Assembly (NCBI RefSeq): GCF_000612545.2
Contig: NZ_CP097800.1
Coordinates: 7,122,001 to 7,186,000, forward strand
Direction: 5' to 3'
DNA: 64,000 nucleotides
Origin: Streptomyces sp. PCS3-D2
Lineage (GTDB): Bacteria; Actinomycetota; Actinomycetes; Streptomycetales; Streptomycetaceae
The position numbers and the translations under genes were made by a program. Below, in pieces: positions 44,615 through 53,659 of this stretch. A model generated the notes under the pieces. It searched no databases. It had not been told where the DNA came from and saw nothing but the letters and a program-made list of their open reading frames with translations. The stretch's first letter is position 1; every line of letters starts with the position of its first letter.

Positions 44615-45541
44615 CTACGCCTGCGGCCGCGGGCGTCCCCGTACCGACGCGTCCCCGCCGTCGACCGGGATGCCCAGGCGGTCCGCCAGAGTGGTGAGGG
44701 CCGTGCCCAGGGGGAGGGCGACACGGGTCACGGCGTGGCGGTCGCCGCGGGTCGGGTCCCGGTTGACGATCAGTACCGGCTTGCCCGCCTGGGCCGCCTG
44801 GCGGACGAACCGGAGGCCGGACATCACCGTGAGTGACGATCCCAGGACCAGCAGCGAGGTGGCGCCGTCGACCAGCTCGCGGCAGCGTTCGACGCGCCGA
44901 GGGGGAACCGTTTCTCCGAAGAACACCACGTCCGGTTTCAGGACGCCCCCGCAGTGTGCGCACGGCACCACGGAGAAGTCCCCGACCTGGTCGTCCGTGA
45001 GGTCGGCGTCGCCGTCCGGGTTCAGCCGTGGGGCGACCGGCTCGAAGCCCGCGTTGGCCTCCTCCAGTCGTCGCGCCAGGTCGCGGCGCGAGCCGGAGGC
45101 GCCGCAGGCGAGGCACACGACCCGGCCCAGGCTGCCGTGGAGTTCCACCACGTCCTCGCTGCCGGCCGCCTGGTGCAGGCCGTCGACGTTCTGGGTGATC
45201 ACTCCTGCGAGCAGCCCGTGCCGCCCGAACGCCGTCACGGCGCGGTGTCCGGCGTTGGGGGCCGCGCGGCCGAAGGTCCGCCAGCCGAGGTGGCTGCGCG
45301 CCCAGTACCGGCGCCTCGCGCGCGCACTCGCGGTGAACTCCTGGTAGGTCATCGGGGTGTGCCTGCGCAGGCTCCCGCCCTCACCCCGGTAGTCGGGGAT
45401 GCCCGACTCGGTGGAGAGGCCCGCCCCGCTGAGCACCAGCACGCCGCCGGCCCGCAGCGCGTCGGCGACCGGCCCCGGATCCGCGGTCCCGGGCGGCAGG
45501 TCATCGGTGGGCGTCCAGCTCAGAGTGGGGCGCGTACGCAT
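44615..45541 (-). CDS. Sir2 family NAD-dependent protein deacylase
   Basis: A 308-residue sirtuin. NAD-binding motifs are GAGLSTESGIPDYRG and ITQNVDGLHQAAG, the catalytic His is in VVELHGSLG, and four Cys in VVCLACGASG and VVPCAHCGGVLKP bind zinc. It removes acyl groups from Lys of target proteins. ATG 45541 (MRTRPTLSWTP) is chosen; a Met 11 codons upstream is less likely. Sirtuins regulate metabolic enzymes such as acetyl-CoA synthetase in actinobacteria. Confidence 0.92.
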   Translation of the reverse strand: MRTRPTLSWTPTDDLPPGTADPGPVADALRAGGVLVLSGAGLSTESGIPDYRGEGGSLRRHTPMTYQEFTASARARRRYWARSHLGWRTFGRAAPNAGHRAVTAFGRHGLLAGVITQNVDGLHQAAGSEDVVELHGSLGRVVCLACGASGSRRDLARRLEEANAGFEPVAPRLNPDGDADLTDDQVGDFSVVPCAHCGGVLKPDVVFFGETVPPRRVERCRELVDGATSLLVLGSSLTVMSGLRFVRQAAQAGKPVLIVNRDPTRGDRHAVTRVALPLGTALTTLADRLGIPVDGGDASVRGRPRPQA

Positions 45542-45752
45542 GCGACCAGCGTACGGAAGCAGCCGGCTGGACACCGCCCCGCCCGCGTGCCGACCGAGGT
45601 GGCCGGAACTCGCCCGGTGAAGGTGAACAGAGGTCTACCTACTGGTAACTTGCGCGAGTTGATCAAGGCCAGGGGCGTGGTCGACCCACGCCACGGGCCC
45701 AGCCCCCCGGCCGGCCCCCCGGCCCCAGCCACCCCCCAGTCAAGGACCCACA

Positions 45753-47360
45753 TTGGCACGCACCGTCCGGACGACGGCCATCGTCTCCACGTCGGCCCTC
45801 GCCCTCGGCCTCTCCCTCCTCGGAGCCGCCGCCCCCGTCCACGCCGCGGAGGCGCCCACACCGCACCTGGACTCGGTCGAGCAGACCCTGCGGCAGGTGT
45901 CACCGGGCCTGGAGGGCTCGGTCTGGGAGCGCACCTCCGGCAACCGGTTCGGCTCCTCGGCCCCGGGCGGCGCCGACTGGCTGCTCCAGACACCCGGTTG
46001 CTGGGGCGACGCCGCGTGCACCGACCGGCCCGGATCGCGCCGCCTCCTGGACAAGATGCGCCAGGACATCGCGGCCGCCCGGGAGACGGTGGACATATCG
46101 ACGCTCGCGCCCTTCCCCAACGGCGGCTACCAGGACGCGATCGTCGCGGGTCTGCAGGAGTCCGCGCAGAAGGGCAACCGGCTCAAGGTGCGCGTCATGG
46201 TGGGCGCCGCACCCCTCTACCACTCCACCGTGATCCCCTCGTCCTATCGGGACGAACTGCTCGGGAGGCTCGGCCCGGCCGCCGCGGCCAACATCACCCT
46301 CAACGTGGCCTCGATGACCACGTCGAAGACCGCCTTCTCCTGGAACCACTCCAAGCTGATCGTGGTGGACGGCGGGTCGGTGATCACCGGCGGCATCAAC
46401 AGCTGGAAGGACGACTACCTGGAGACCGCGCACCCGGTCGCCGACGTCGACCTCGCGCTGTCCGGGCCCGCCGCCGGCTCCGCGGGCCGCTACCTGGACT
46501 CCCTGTGGGACTGGACCTGCCGCAACAAGGGCAACTGGAGCGCGGTCTGGTTCGCGGCCTCGCCCGGCGCGGACTGCATGCCCTCCCTGCCCCGGCCCGC
46601 CTCCCCGGCGGGCGGCGGGAACGTACCCGCGCTCGCCGTGGGCGGTCTCGGCGTCGGCATCCGCCAGAACGACCCCACCTCGCCGTTCCGTCCCGTACTG
46701 CCCACGGCCGGCGACACCAAGTGCGGGATCGGGGTGCCCGACAGGACCAACGCGGACCGGGACTATGACACCGTCAACCCGGAGGAGAGTGCCCTGCGCG
46801 CCCTCGTTTCCAGCGCGACCTCGCACATCGAGATCTCCCAGCAGGACATCCACGCCACCTGTCCGCCACTGCCGCGCTACGACGTGCGCCTCTACGACGC
46901 CCTCGCCGCCAAGCTCGTCGCCGGTGTGAAGGTCCGCATCGTGGTCAGTGACCCGGCGAACCGCGGCACCATCGGCAGTGGGGGCTACTCGCAGATCAAG
47001 GCCCTCTCCGAGGTGAGCGACGCGCTGCGCGGCCGGGTGGTGGCCTTGACCGGTGACGGTGGCCGTGCGCGGACGGCCATGTGCGAGAACCTCCAGCTGG
47101 CGACGTTCCGGGCGTCCGACCGACCGACGTGGGCGGACGGCAAGCCCTACGCCCAGCACCACAAGCTGGTCTCGGTGGACGGAGCGGCCTTCTACATCGG
47201 ATCCAAGAACCTCTACCCGTCCTGGCTCCAGGACTTCGGCTACATCGTGGAGAGCCCGACCGCGGCCGGACAGCTCAGGAGCGACCTGCTGGACCCGCAG
47301 TGGCGCTACTCGCAGGCCACCGCGACGTACGACTACGCGCGCGGCCTCTGCCAGGCCTGA
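45753..47360 (+). CDS. Secreted phospholipase D-like protein
   Basis: A 535-residue exported PLD-superfamily enzyme. A signal peptide ([20 protein letters not shown]...VHA) is followed by two HKD catalytic motifs: [19 protein letters not shown] (about residue 200) and [19 protein letters not shown] (about residue 470). It should hydrolyse or transphosphatidylate phospholipids outside the cell, as known Streptomyces PLDs do. The start is TTG 45753, preceded by AAGGA 7-8 nt upstream and giving the full signal peptide. A very strong hairpin follows. Confidence 0.92.
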   Translation: MARTVRTTAIVSTSALALGLSLLGAAAPVHAAEAPTPHLDSVEQTLRQVSPGLEGSVWERTSGNRFGSSAPGGADWLLQTPGCWGDAACTDRPGSRRLLDKMRQDIAAARETVDISTLAPFPNGGYQDAIVAGLQESAQKGNRLKVRVMVGAAPLYHSTVIPSSYRDELLGRLGPAAAANITLNVASMTTSKTAFSWNHSKLIVVDGGSVITGGINSWKDDYLETAHPVADVDLALSGPAAGSAGRYLDSLWDWTCRNKGNWSAVWFAASPGADCMPSLPRPASPAGGGNVPALAVGGLGVGIRQNDPTSPFRPVLPTAGDTKCGIGVPDRTNADRDYDTVNPEESALRALVSSATSHIEISQQDIHATCPPLPRYDVRLYDALAAKLVAGVKVRIVVSDPANRGTIGSGGYSQIKALSEVSDALRGRVVALTGDGGRARTAMCENLQLATFRASDRPTWADGKPYAQHHKLVSVDGAAFYIGSKNLYPSWLQDFGYIVESPTAAGQLRSDLLDPQWRYSQATATYDYARGLCQA

Positions 47361-47392
47361 CGCGCCGCAGGCAGGGCCGACGCGCCACCCCG

Positions 47393-47440
47393 CACGAAGC
47401 CGCCGGGGCATCTCGACAGAGGTGCCCCGGCGGCTTCGTG
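47393..47440 (+). terminator. Very strong hairpin terminator
   Basis: Perfect 18-bp stem (CACGAAGCCGCCGGGGCA and its complement) with a 12-nt loop, 32 bp after the phospholipase D stop; it also faces the end of the convergent arsR gene. Confidence 0.9.
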
Positions 47441-47453
47441 TGCTGGCGCCCGG

Positions 47454-47813
47454 CTACAGCGACGGAGGGCCCGAGTGGACCGAGGTGTCGGCGTGCCGGA
47501 GCTCGGCGAGCAGTTCGCTCTGGCCCACCAGGAGTTCGGTGAGGATGCGTCGTGCGGCTCTCAGGAGCTCTGCCACATCGCCGCCGGCCAAGGCGTAACT
47601 GACCGTGGATCCATCACGTATGGACACCACGATGCCGGACCGGCGCAGTACCGCCAGCTGTTGCGAGAGGTTGGACGGTTCGATCTCGATTTCGTTCAGC
47701 AGCTCGCGCACGGGTACGGGGCCGTTCTGGAGGAGTTCGAGTACGCGGATGCGGACGGGGTGTCCGAGCATCCGGAAGAACTCCGCCTTGGCCTGGTACA
47801 GCGGGACCTGCAT
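47454..47813 (-). CDS. ArsR family winged-helix regulator
   Basis: A 119-residue regulator. The DNA-binding core is FRMLGHPVRIRVLELLQNG followed by the recognition helix PSNLSQQLAVLRRSGIVV and the wing RDGSTVSYALA. There is no Cys, so it cannot be a classical arsenic or cadmium sensor using thiolates; it may sense another ligand or redox through a different site. ATG 47813 has TAGGAGC upstream. A perfect palindrome 146 bp upstream is a likely operator. No target gene is adjacent downstream. Confidence 0.9.
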   Translation of the reverse strand: MQVPLYQAKAEFFRMLGHPVRIRVLELLQNGPVPVRELLNEIEIEPSNLSQQLAVLRRSGIVVSIRDGSTVSYALAGGDVAELLRAARRILTELLVGQSELLAELRHADTSVHSGPPSL

Positions 47814-47958
47814 GTGGCAACGCTCCTACCCGGGTTCCGACCTATGGACGGGGACGGCGTCCGGTTCCGCCGGGCCCGCCCCCGTTGACCATGACCAGCC
47901 ATTCTCCTGTACCCCGGCTTGGCCCTACCCGGCGCTGACTGAATTCGGATGTGCCGAG

Positions 47959-47974
47959 TTGAAGATTTCTTCAA
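47959..47974. promoter_or_regulatory. Perfect palindrome, candidate ArsR operator
   Basis: TTGAAGA-TT-TCTTCAA, two perfect 7-bp arms in an AT-rich patch upstream of the arsR-type gene and 35 bp downstream of the roadblock-like gene. Size and AT-rich dyad suit ArsR-family sites. Confidence 0.6.
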
Positions 47975-48008
47975 TTCGTGGGCAAAAAAAGATGCGGGGT
48001 ACGGGCGG

Positions 48009-48383
48009 CTAGAGTTCCAGGTCCGCTTCGATGCGCTTGAGCTGGTGCCGGGCCATGGCGAGGTTCGACTTGCCCTTGTCCAGGACGATGTAGAGGAACA
48101 GGCCGTTGCCCCCGCGCCCCTTGAGCAGTCGGATGAGGTGGTACTGGCTGCCGAGGGTGATCAGTACGTCCTCGATGTCCTCCTTGATGCCCAGCATCTC
48201 CATGGTCCGGGCCTTCGCCCGGATCACGTCGGTGTTCCCCGCTGCCGCGACCGTCAGGTCGAGGTCCTTGCCGCCCCCCAGCATGCCGAGGGCCATGCCA
48301 CTCGTGTAGTCGACCAGTGCCGCGCCGACGCTCCCCTCGATCGAGGTCATCGCCTCTTTCAGGGACGTCTCCACGTTCACCAT
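48009..48383 (-). CDS. Roadblock/LC7-like protein
   Basis: A 124-residue single-domain protein with profilin-like alternation: VETSLKEAMTSIEGSVGAAL, VDYTSGMALGMLGGGKDLDL, then VLITLGSQYHLIRLLKG and GLFLYIVLDKGKSNLAMARH. This is the roadblock/LC7 pattern seen in bacterial regulators of small GTPases, though it is not next to a Cvn conservon. ATG 48383 has AGGAGG 6 nt upstream. Partner unknown; probably forms homodimers. Confidence 0.75.
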   Translation of the reverse strand: MVNVETSLKEAMTSIEGSVGAALVDYTSGMALGMLGGGKDLDLTVAAAGNTDVIRAKARTMEMLGIKEDIEDVLITLGSQYHLIRLLKGRGGNGLFLYIVLDKGKSNLAMARHQLKRIEADLEL

Positions 48384-48929
48384 TGCAGCCTCCTCGTTTT
48401 TTCACGGCCCTGGTCGGCTTCACGTCTCCGACCGGGTTGCAGGAGGGACGCTACGCGCCCGCGGCCAGGATCGTGGCGAACATCAGGTTTCTCGGCAGGA
48501 TATGGAGCTCGATCCGCTAGTGTGCGGGCCCCTGATCGCCCGACTGCCGGAAAACGTAAGGGAGTCGGGGTCGTGTCGGCAGTCCCCGGCCGGGCCGGCG
48601 GGAGCCCCGGCAGAGCGCGTCCGTGCAGCTCGGAGCCGGTCGGTGGGCCCATTGCGGCCTCCGGTGCGCCCAAGTCGCGTGCACGGCGCAGCGGTTGGCG
48701 GGATTGGCCGAGAGGTGCCGGTCGGCGGGCGGCGGGGTGGTCCGCGCTGCCCGCGGGCCGAAGTCGGCTTGCCCGAGAGGGGATCGGCGCCCGGACGGAG
48801 ACGGGGGCGCCCACCTGCGGGGCGAGGCGGCGTAACGCGCTCCGCTATCACTCAACGTGTTTAGAGCCGTGGATTCTGGAAACGCTGAGTAGCCACAAGG
48901 TGTAAAGGTCAAGGCGAAAGGTGGGATTC
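48384..48929. other. Divergent intergenic region, no gene seen
   Basis: About 546 bp between the roadblock-like gene and a small membrane-protein gene. Frames here lack codon bias in any consistent direction and contain no recognisable protein. Both promoters should be here; I cannot place them. A stretch at 48840-48900 is less G+C-rich and is the likely promoter of the rightward gene. Confidence 0.4.
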
Positions 48930-49145
48930 ATGTCCGTGAGCATTGCAATCATCCTCGTCGTGGTGGCGGCGTCCGTCGCCGCGATCGCACTCTTCCCGGC
49001 GGTTGCACCCGCGCCACCCGACCAGACCGCAGACCGGTCCGGTGGGGAGGACCCCCGCGGGAGCGAATCGGGCCGGCCCCCGGCCCGTCGACTGCGCAAC
49101 ATCCCACCGCAGCAGACCAGGGAACGACGGCGAAGCTTCGGCTGA
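48930..49145 (+). CDS. Small single-pass membrane protein
   Basis: A 71-residue protein beginning MSVSIAIILVVVAASVAAIALF, one membrane helix, followed by an Asp/Glu/Pro-rich segment and a strongly basic tail (RRLRNIPPQQTRERRRSFG). ATG 48930 has AAAGGTG about 8 nt upstream. The helix-then-basic-tail layout predicts N-out, C-in. No family recognised. Followed by a C-rich low-complexity stretch. Confidence 0.55.
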   Translation: MSVSIAIILVVVAASVAAIALFPAVAPAPPDQTADRSGGEDPRGSESGRPPARRLRNIPPQQTRERRRSFG

Positions 49146-49287
49146 TTCGGTGCCCCACCCCACCCCACCCCGCCCCGCCCCACGCGCGTCGTCCCGGGCA
49201 GGGCGCGGTGCCGTCGCAGGGGGGCGCGGGGTGGTCGGTGCCGGTGGTGGGCCCGCGGGGCGAGCGGCCCCACCACCGTTGCGTCGG

Positions 49288-49728
49288 CTACCCCGTGGGG
49301 CTCGGCAGAGGGGGCGCCGGGCGGCCGTGGCCGGCGGGTCCGAGCGGAAGCCGTGCCGTCCCGGCCGCCGCGTGCAGGAGGCGCTCCACGGCCCGGGAGC
49401 GGTGGGTGAGCCTGAGGCGGCGTCCCTGTCGGGGCCACCCGTCCAGAGCCGCCAGGAAGCCGGAGTCGCAGAAGGTGACCCGTGAGCAGTCCAGGACCAG
49501 CCCGGTGTGACCGCGGTCGGCCGCCGAGGCCAGAAACGCCCGCAGCGGAGCGGCGCTGAAGTGGTCGATCTCGCCCGCGAGGTGGGCGACCAGGGTGGCG
49601 CCGAGGGTGGTGCAGGAGCGGATGAGTATGACGCCGGGCGCGGGGTCCGCGCCCGAATCGTGCACGGAGGGCGGGGCCCCGGTCGCGCGAGGGGCGGGCA
49701 GTATCGGGGCGGTGCTTGAGGTATTCAC
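49288..49728 (-). CDS. STAS domain protein (anti-sigma factor antagonist-like)
   Basis: A 146-residue protein with a STAS domain at about residues 35-125: ATLVAHLAGEIDHFSAAPLR, then LVLDCSRVTFCDSGFLAAL, where the Ser of CDSG is the usual phosphorylation site. It would take part in partner switching, released by a SpoIIE-type phosphatase and captured by an anti-sigma kinase. The first 30 and last 20 residues are Pro/Ala-rich and probably flexible. GTG 49728 lacks a strong ribosome-binding site. Confidence 0.82.
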   Translation of the reverse strand: MNTSSTAPILPAPRATGAPPSVHDSGADPAPGVILIRSCTTLGATLVAHLAGEIDHFSAAPLRAFLASAADRGHTGLVLDCSRVTFCDSGFLAALDGWPRQGRRLRLTHRSRAVERLLHAAAGTARLPLGPAGHGRPAPPLPSPTG

Positions 49729-49918
49729 GTCCCCGTCAACGCCTCCCGCAGGGGGTCGGGAAACGACCGGCGGGTTCCTTTCACCCCATGTGATCAGCGG
49801 GGATCCCCGGTCGAGGGAAAGATTCCACCCGGACGGGGCATGGGGGCACCCGGGTGCGTCCGCGCGTGGGGCGGTCCGCCGGCAGACGTCGGCGCCGGCT
49901 CCACGACGCGGGAGGCGC

Positions 49919-50413
49919 TCAGCGGCGCACGCGTGACAGCTGGTCGTTCATCTCGCTCAGGAAGCGCACCACCGTGTGCAGTTCGTCCGGGCTGAAGCGG
50001 GCGCGCGCCGCGTCGGTGGACCTGGCCAGCGGCCGGAAGTACTCGCGCGCTGCCGCGCGCCCGGCCGGTGCGTAGTGGATGTGGACCACGCGCCGGTCAT
50101 CGGCCGCCCGGACCCTTCGGATGTGGCCGGCCTTCTCCAGCCGGTCCAGGCAGGCCGTCGTCGCGCCCGAGGTGAGGTTCATGTGGGCGCCCAGCCGTCC
50201 GGGGGTCATGGGGCCCGCCTCCTGGTCCCGCTCGGCGTCCAGCACGGCGATCAGAGCCTGTACGTCGGTCAGGTGCAGGCCCTGGGAGTGCGCGAACTCC
50301 TGGGCGATCCGGTTGAACTCGGCGTTCATGGCACGCAGCAGCACCGCGAAGGACTGCAGCCCGATCGGGTCGTCGGGCGGAAGGTCGTTCGGGGGTGTGC
50401 CGGCGCTGCGCAT
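49919..50413 (-). CDS. MarR family transcriptional regulator
   Basis: A 164-residue regulator with the winged-helix core GLHLTDVQALIAVLDAE, recognition helix TSGATTACLDRLEKAGHIRR and wing VRAADDRRVVHIHYAP. It is divergent from the MMPL exporter gene, with 65 bp between starts and a candidate operator inside, so it probably represses both. ATG 50413. Ligand unknown, likely a substrate of the exporter. Confidence 0.9.
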   Translation of the reverse strand: MRSAGTPPNDLPPDDPIGLQSFAVLLRAMNAEFNRIAQEFAHSQGLHLTDVQALIAVLDAERDQEAGPMTPGRLGAHMNLTSGATTACLDRLEKAGHIRRVRAADDRRVVHIHYAPAGRAAAREYFRPLARSTDAARARFSPDELHTVVRFLSEMNDQLSRVRR

Positions 50414-50430
50414 CTCCTCAGCATATGATG

Positions 50431-50456
50431 TCTCGATCGTTGAGATACTTTATGAT
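50431..50456 (+). promoter_or_regulatory. Candidate MarR operator overlapping MMPL promoter
   Basis: TCTCGATCGTTGAGA (50431-50445) is an imperfect inverted repeat of the shape used by MarR proteins; TATGAT at 50451-50456 is a good -10 box. Together they place the repressor site at the -35 region of the exporter promoter. Confidence 0.55.
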
Positions 50457-50478
50457 CGAGGGAGTGGGAGTCGTGTCC

Positions 50479-52599
50479 ATGAGGAACCCGTCGTGGTGGT
50501 TGCGCCGGCTGGTGCCGGCGGTCCTGCTGGTGGCCTGGCTGGCGATCGGCGGCACCCTGGGCCCCTACGCCGGAAGGCTCGGCGAGGTCGCCACCAACGA
50601 CCAGGCGGCCTTCCTGCCCCAGAGCGCGGAATCCACCAGGGTGCTGGAGGAGCGCCGGGCCTTCGAACGGTCCGAGTCGGTGCCCGCGATCATCGTCTGG
50701 CAGGAGTCGGACCGCGGCTCCGTCACCGACGCCCAGCAGGAGGGGGCCACCCGCGCCCTGGCCTCGCTGGCCGGGAAGGCGGGCGTCGTCGCGCCTCCCA
50801 CCCCCGCCCTGCGCTCACAGGACGGCCAGGCCCTCCAGGCGGTCGTGCCGCTCTCCCCGGACCTCGGTGACGAGCTGCCCACCGTCCTGGACGAGGTGCG
50901 CGCGGCGGCGGCCTCCGTACCAGGTCTGAGCGCGCGCATCGCCGGCCCGGCGGCCACGCAGGCCGACCTCGCGGACGCCTTCTCCGGCATCGACGGCCTG
51001 CTGCTCGGCGTGGCGCTCGGCGCCGTGCTCCTGATCCTGCTGCTCGTCTACCGCAGCCTGCTGCTCCCGCTGGTGATCATCATCAGCGCGGTGTTCGCCC
51101 TCGGCCTGGCCTGCGCCGTCGTCTACGCCCTGGCCGACCGCGGCATCGTGCGGGTGGACGGCCAGGTGCAGGGGATCCTGTCCATCCTGGTCATCGGGGC
51201 GGCGACCGACTACGCGCTGCTGCTCGCCGCACGGTTCCGGGAGGAACTCGCCGCCCGGGGCGACCGTACGGCCGCGGCGCTGGCTGCAGTCCGTCGCTCG
51301 GCAGGTGCGATCACCGCCAGCGCCGCCACCGTGGCCCTGGGCCTGCTCGCCCTGCTGGCCGGCGACCTGACCAACAATCAGGCCCTGGGTCCGGTCGGCG
51401 CCATCGGTATCGTCTGCTCGGTCCTGGCCACCCTCACGTTCCTGCCCGCCGTACTGGTCCTGCTCGGCCGGGCCGCGTTCTGGCCCGCCACGCCCGAGGC
51501 CGGCGGAGCTCCGGCCGAGGGGCACGGCGTGTGGCGCCGCATCGCGGCCGTCATCGACCGCGCGCCCCGCCGGGTCTGGGCATCGACGTCCCTGCTCCTG
51601 CTCGTCCTGGCGGCCTTCGCTCCGGCCCTGTCCTCGGGCGGTGTCCCGCTCGACGAGATCTTCGTCAAGGACGCCCCTTCCGTCGCCGCCCAGAAGGCGC
51701 TCGGCCGACATTTCCCCGGCGGATCGGGCCAGCCGGCCGTGATCATCGCCGACTCCGCCCATGCCGCCGATGTGCAGGCTGCCGTACGCGCGACCCCCGG
51801 CGTCGCCTCGGCGGCGGCCGTGACGGCCTCCGGACGGCCGGGCGAAGGCGAGCCCCTCGCCGTCGGCGGCCGGGTCCGCGTCGACGCCACCCTCGAGGCG
51901 GCTGCCGACAGCGACTCCGCGCAGCAGACGATCGCCGAACTGCGCACCCGGCTGGCCGCGTTGCCGGAGGCGGACGCCATCGTCGGGGGCTACACGGCCC
52001 AGCAGTACGACACCGGACAGACCGCGGCCCGCGACCGAACCGTCATCGTCCCGGTCGTCCTCGGCATCATCCTCCTCGTGCTCGTCCTGCTCCTGCGCTC
52101 CCTGCTGGTCCCGGTCCTGCTCGTCGCGACCGTGGCCCTGAACTTCCTGGCCACCCTGGGTGTGTCCGCACTCGTCTTCGAGCACCTGCTCGGGTTCAGC
52201 GGCACGGACGCCTCGGTACCCCTGTACGGCTTCGTCTTCCTCGTGGCACTCGGAGTCGACTACAACATCTTCCTGATGTCCCGTGTTCGGGAGGAGTCCC
52301 TCGTCCACGGCGTACGCCAAGGGGTGTTGCGCGGCCTGACGACGACGGGCGGCGTCATCACCTCGGCCGGCGTGGTGCTCGCCGCGACGTTCGCGGCGCT
52401 GATGGTGATTCCGCTGGCCTTCCTCGTCCAGATCGCCTTCATCGTCGCCTTCGGCGTCCTCCTGGACACCCTCGTCGTGCGGTCCCTGCTGGTGCCGGCC
52501 CTCGTGATCGACATCGGCCCGCGTAGCTGGTGGCCCGGCGTCCTGGCCCGCGAACCGCGCTCCGCGCCGCCCGGCACCGGGCAGCCGGGCGCCTCGTAG
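50479..52599 (+). CDS. MMPL family transporter (RND superfamily)
   Basis: A 706-residue exporter with 11-12 membrane helices in two halves. The N-terminal helix is followed by a periplasm-side loop (about 35-180), then five helices (IDGLLLGVALGAVLLILLLV; SILVIGAATDYALLLAARF with the proton-relay Asp), a cytosolic linker, and the repeat (VFLVALGVDYNIFLMSRV). Such proteins export lipids, dyes or drugs. If the -10 box at 50451 is used, transcription starts near 50463, GGGAG at 50466 serves ATG 50479; GTG 50473 is close. Divergent marR suggests induction by an exported compound. Confidence 0.9.
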   Translation: MRNPSWWLRRLVPAVLLVAWLAIGGTLGPYAGRLGEVATNDQAAFLPQSAESTRVLEERRAFERSESVPAIIVWQESDRGSVTDAQQEGATRALASLAGKAGVVAPPTPALRSQDGQALQAVVPLSPDLGDELPTVLDEVRAAAASVPGLSARIAGPAATQADLADAFSGIDGLLLGVALGAVLLILLLVYRSLLLPLVIIISAVFALGLACAVVYALADRGIVRVDGQVQGILSILVIGAATDYALLLAARFREELAARGDRTAAALAAVRRSAGAITASAATVALGLLALLAGDLTNNQALGPVGAIGIVCSVLATLTFLPAVLVLLGRAAFWPATPEAGGAPAEGHGVWRRIAAVIDRAPRRVWASTSLLLLVLAAFAPALSSGGVPLDEIFVKDAPSVAAQKALGRHFPGGSGQPAVIIADSAHAADVQAAVRATPGVASAAAVTASGRPGEGEPLAVGGRVRVDATLEAAADSDSAQQTIAELRTRLAALPEADAIVGGYTAQQYDTGQTAARDRTVIVPVVLGIILLVLVLLLRSLLVPVLLVATVALNFLATLGVSALVFEHLLGFSGTDASVPLYGFVFLVALGVDYNIFLMSRVREESLVHGVRQGVLRGLTTTGGVITSAGVVLAATFAALMVIPLAFLVQIAFIVAFGVLLDTLVVRSLLVPALVIDIGPRSWWPGVLAREPRSAPPGTGQPGAS

Positions 52600-52770
52600 G
52601 GCGTCGCGCGGGACTGCCGGTCCGGTCTCGGCCGAGGTACCGCCGTCACCCTCGCGCCCCACCGCTCCGGCGGCTCAGCCGCGCCCCACCGTTCCGCCGA
52701 TCCCACCGATCCCGCCGATGACGTACCCTGCCGAACGGGCGCGCGATGGGCGCGGTGAGACGGCAGGCTG

Positions 52771-53658
52771 ATGGCGGGGGCGATGGTACGTCGGGAGAAC
52801 GTCGGTCTGCCGGGCGCCGCCGGACCGGCGGCGCGGGTGCGGCCGGCCACCACCTGGGATTCCGCCCTGTCGGCCCGGGAGTTCGCGGCCATCGGCGACG
52901 TCGGGTTCGAGCCGGTCGGGCAGGTGCTCGGCACCGCCGTCTTCAACATCGGGTACACCGGTGTCTGGGGCTGCCCCGGCAGTTGGCCCGCGACCGGCGA
53001 CACCAACCGGGTGCCGTCGTCGAGATGGGCCTCCTCCTTGTCGCCGCTGGCGCGGACGATGTACGCGGCACGCAGATCGGCCCTGGCCCGGGCGGTGGGT
53101 GAATGCGGCGCGCTCGGCGGCGACGGGATCGTCGGCGTGGAACTGCGGGTCGGTGAATTCCCTGCTGGCGGAACGGAGTTCACGGTGCGCGGCACGGCGG
53201 TCCGGGCCCGCTCGCGCATTCGGCCCCGTACCCCCTTCACGTCGCACCTGAACGGCCAGGACTTCGCCAGGCTCCTGCACGCCGGGTGGGTCCCGGTCGG
53301 ACTCGCCTTCGGCCTGGCCCTCGCGACCCGGCACGACGACTGGCGCACCTCCTTCCGCATCCCCCTCACCGCCCGCAACCAAGAGGTCGGCGGCTACACC
53401 GCTCTGATCGGCCACGTCCGCCGGGAGGCACGCGAACAGCTGGTCGCGGACGCGCGGAAGTGCGGCGGCGACGGAGTGGTGGTCGACGACCTGGAGCTGC
53501 GGGTGGGGGAGAACGAGTGCCCCGGCTACGGATCGACGCGCGACCTCACCGCGCAGGCGCTCTTCGTCGGCACCTCCATCGCCCGGTTCGGCCGCTCCGA
53601 ACGGCCCGCCGGCACCAGACCGCCACTGACCATCATGAGACTGGAGCGCGAGGGCTGA
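52771..53658 (+). CDS. Tandem YbjQ-like (heavy-metal-binding domain) protein
   Basis: A 295-residue protein made of two diverged copies of the YbjQ/UPF0145 domain, known as a heavy-metal-binding domain by structural similarity although metal binding is unproven. Copy 1, about 25-150: SAREFAAIGDVGFEPVGQVLG ... ALGGDGIVGVELRVGE. Copy 2, about 155-280: FTSHLNGQDFARLLHAGWVP ... ADARKCGGDGVVVDDLELR. No signal peptide or membrane span. ATG 52771 may be replaced by ATG 52783. It is the first of three genes that follow with 1-bp gap and overlap, so they form an operon. Confidence 0.8.
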   Translation: MAGAMVRRENVGLPGAAGPAARVRPATTWDSALSAREFAAIGDVGFEPVGQVLGTAVFNIGYTGVWGCPGSWPATGDTNRVPSSRWASSLSPLARTMYAARRSALARAVGECGALGGDGIVGVELRVGEFPAGGTEFTVRGTAVRARSRIRPRTPFTSHLNGQDFARLLHAGWVPVGLAFGLALATRHDDWRTSFRIPLTARNQEVGGYTALIGHVRREAREQLVADARKCGGDGVVVDDLELRVGENECPGYGSTRDLTAQALFVGTSIARFGRSERPAGTRPPLTIMRLEREG

Positions 53659-53659
53659 C

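Noticed and set aside
45611..45640. Possible PHO box upstream of the phospholipase D gene (GTTCACC on the minus strand)
   Set aside because: Only one good repeat unit is visible; the next 11-nt unit does not match.
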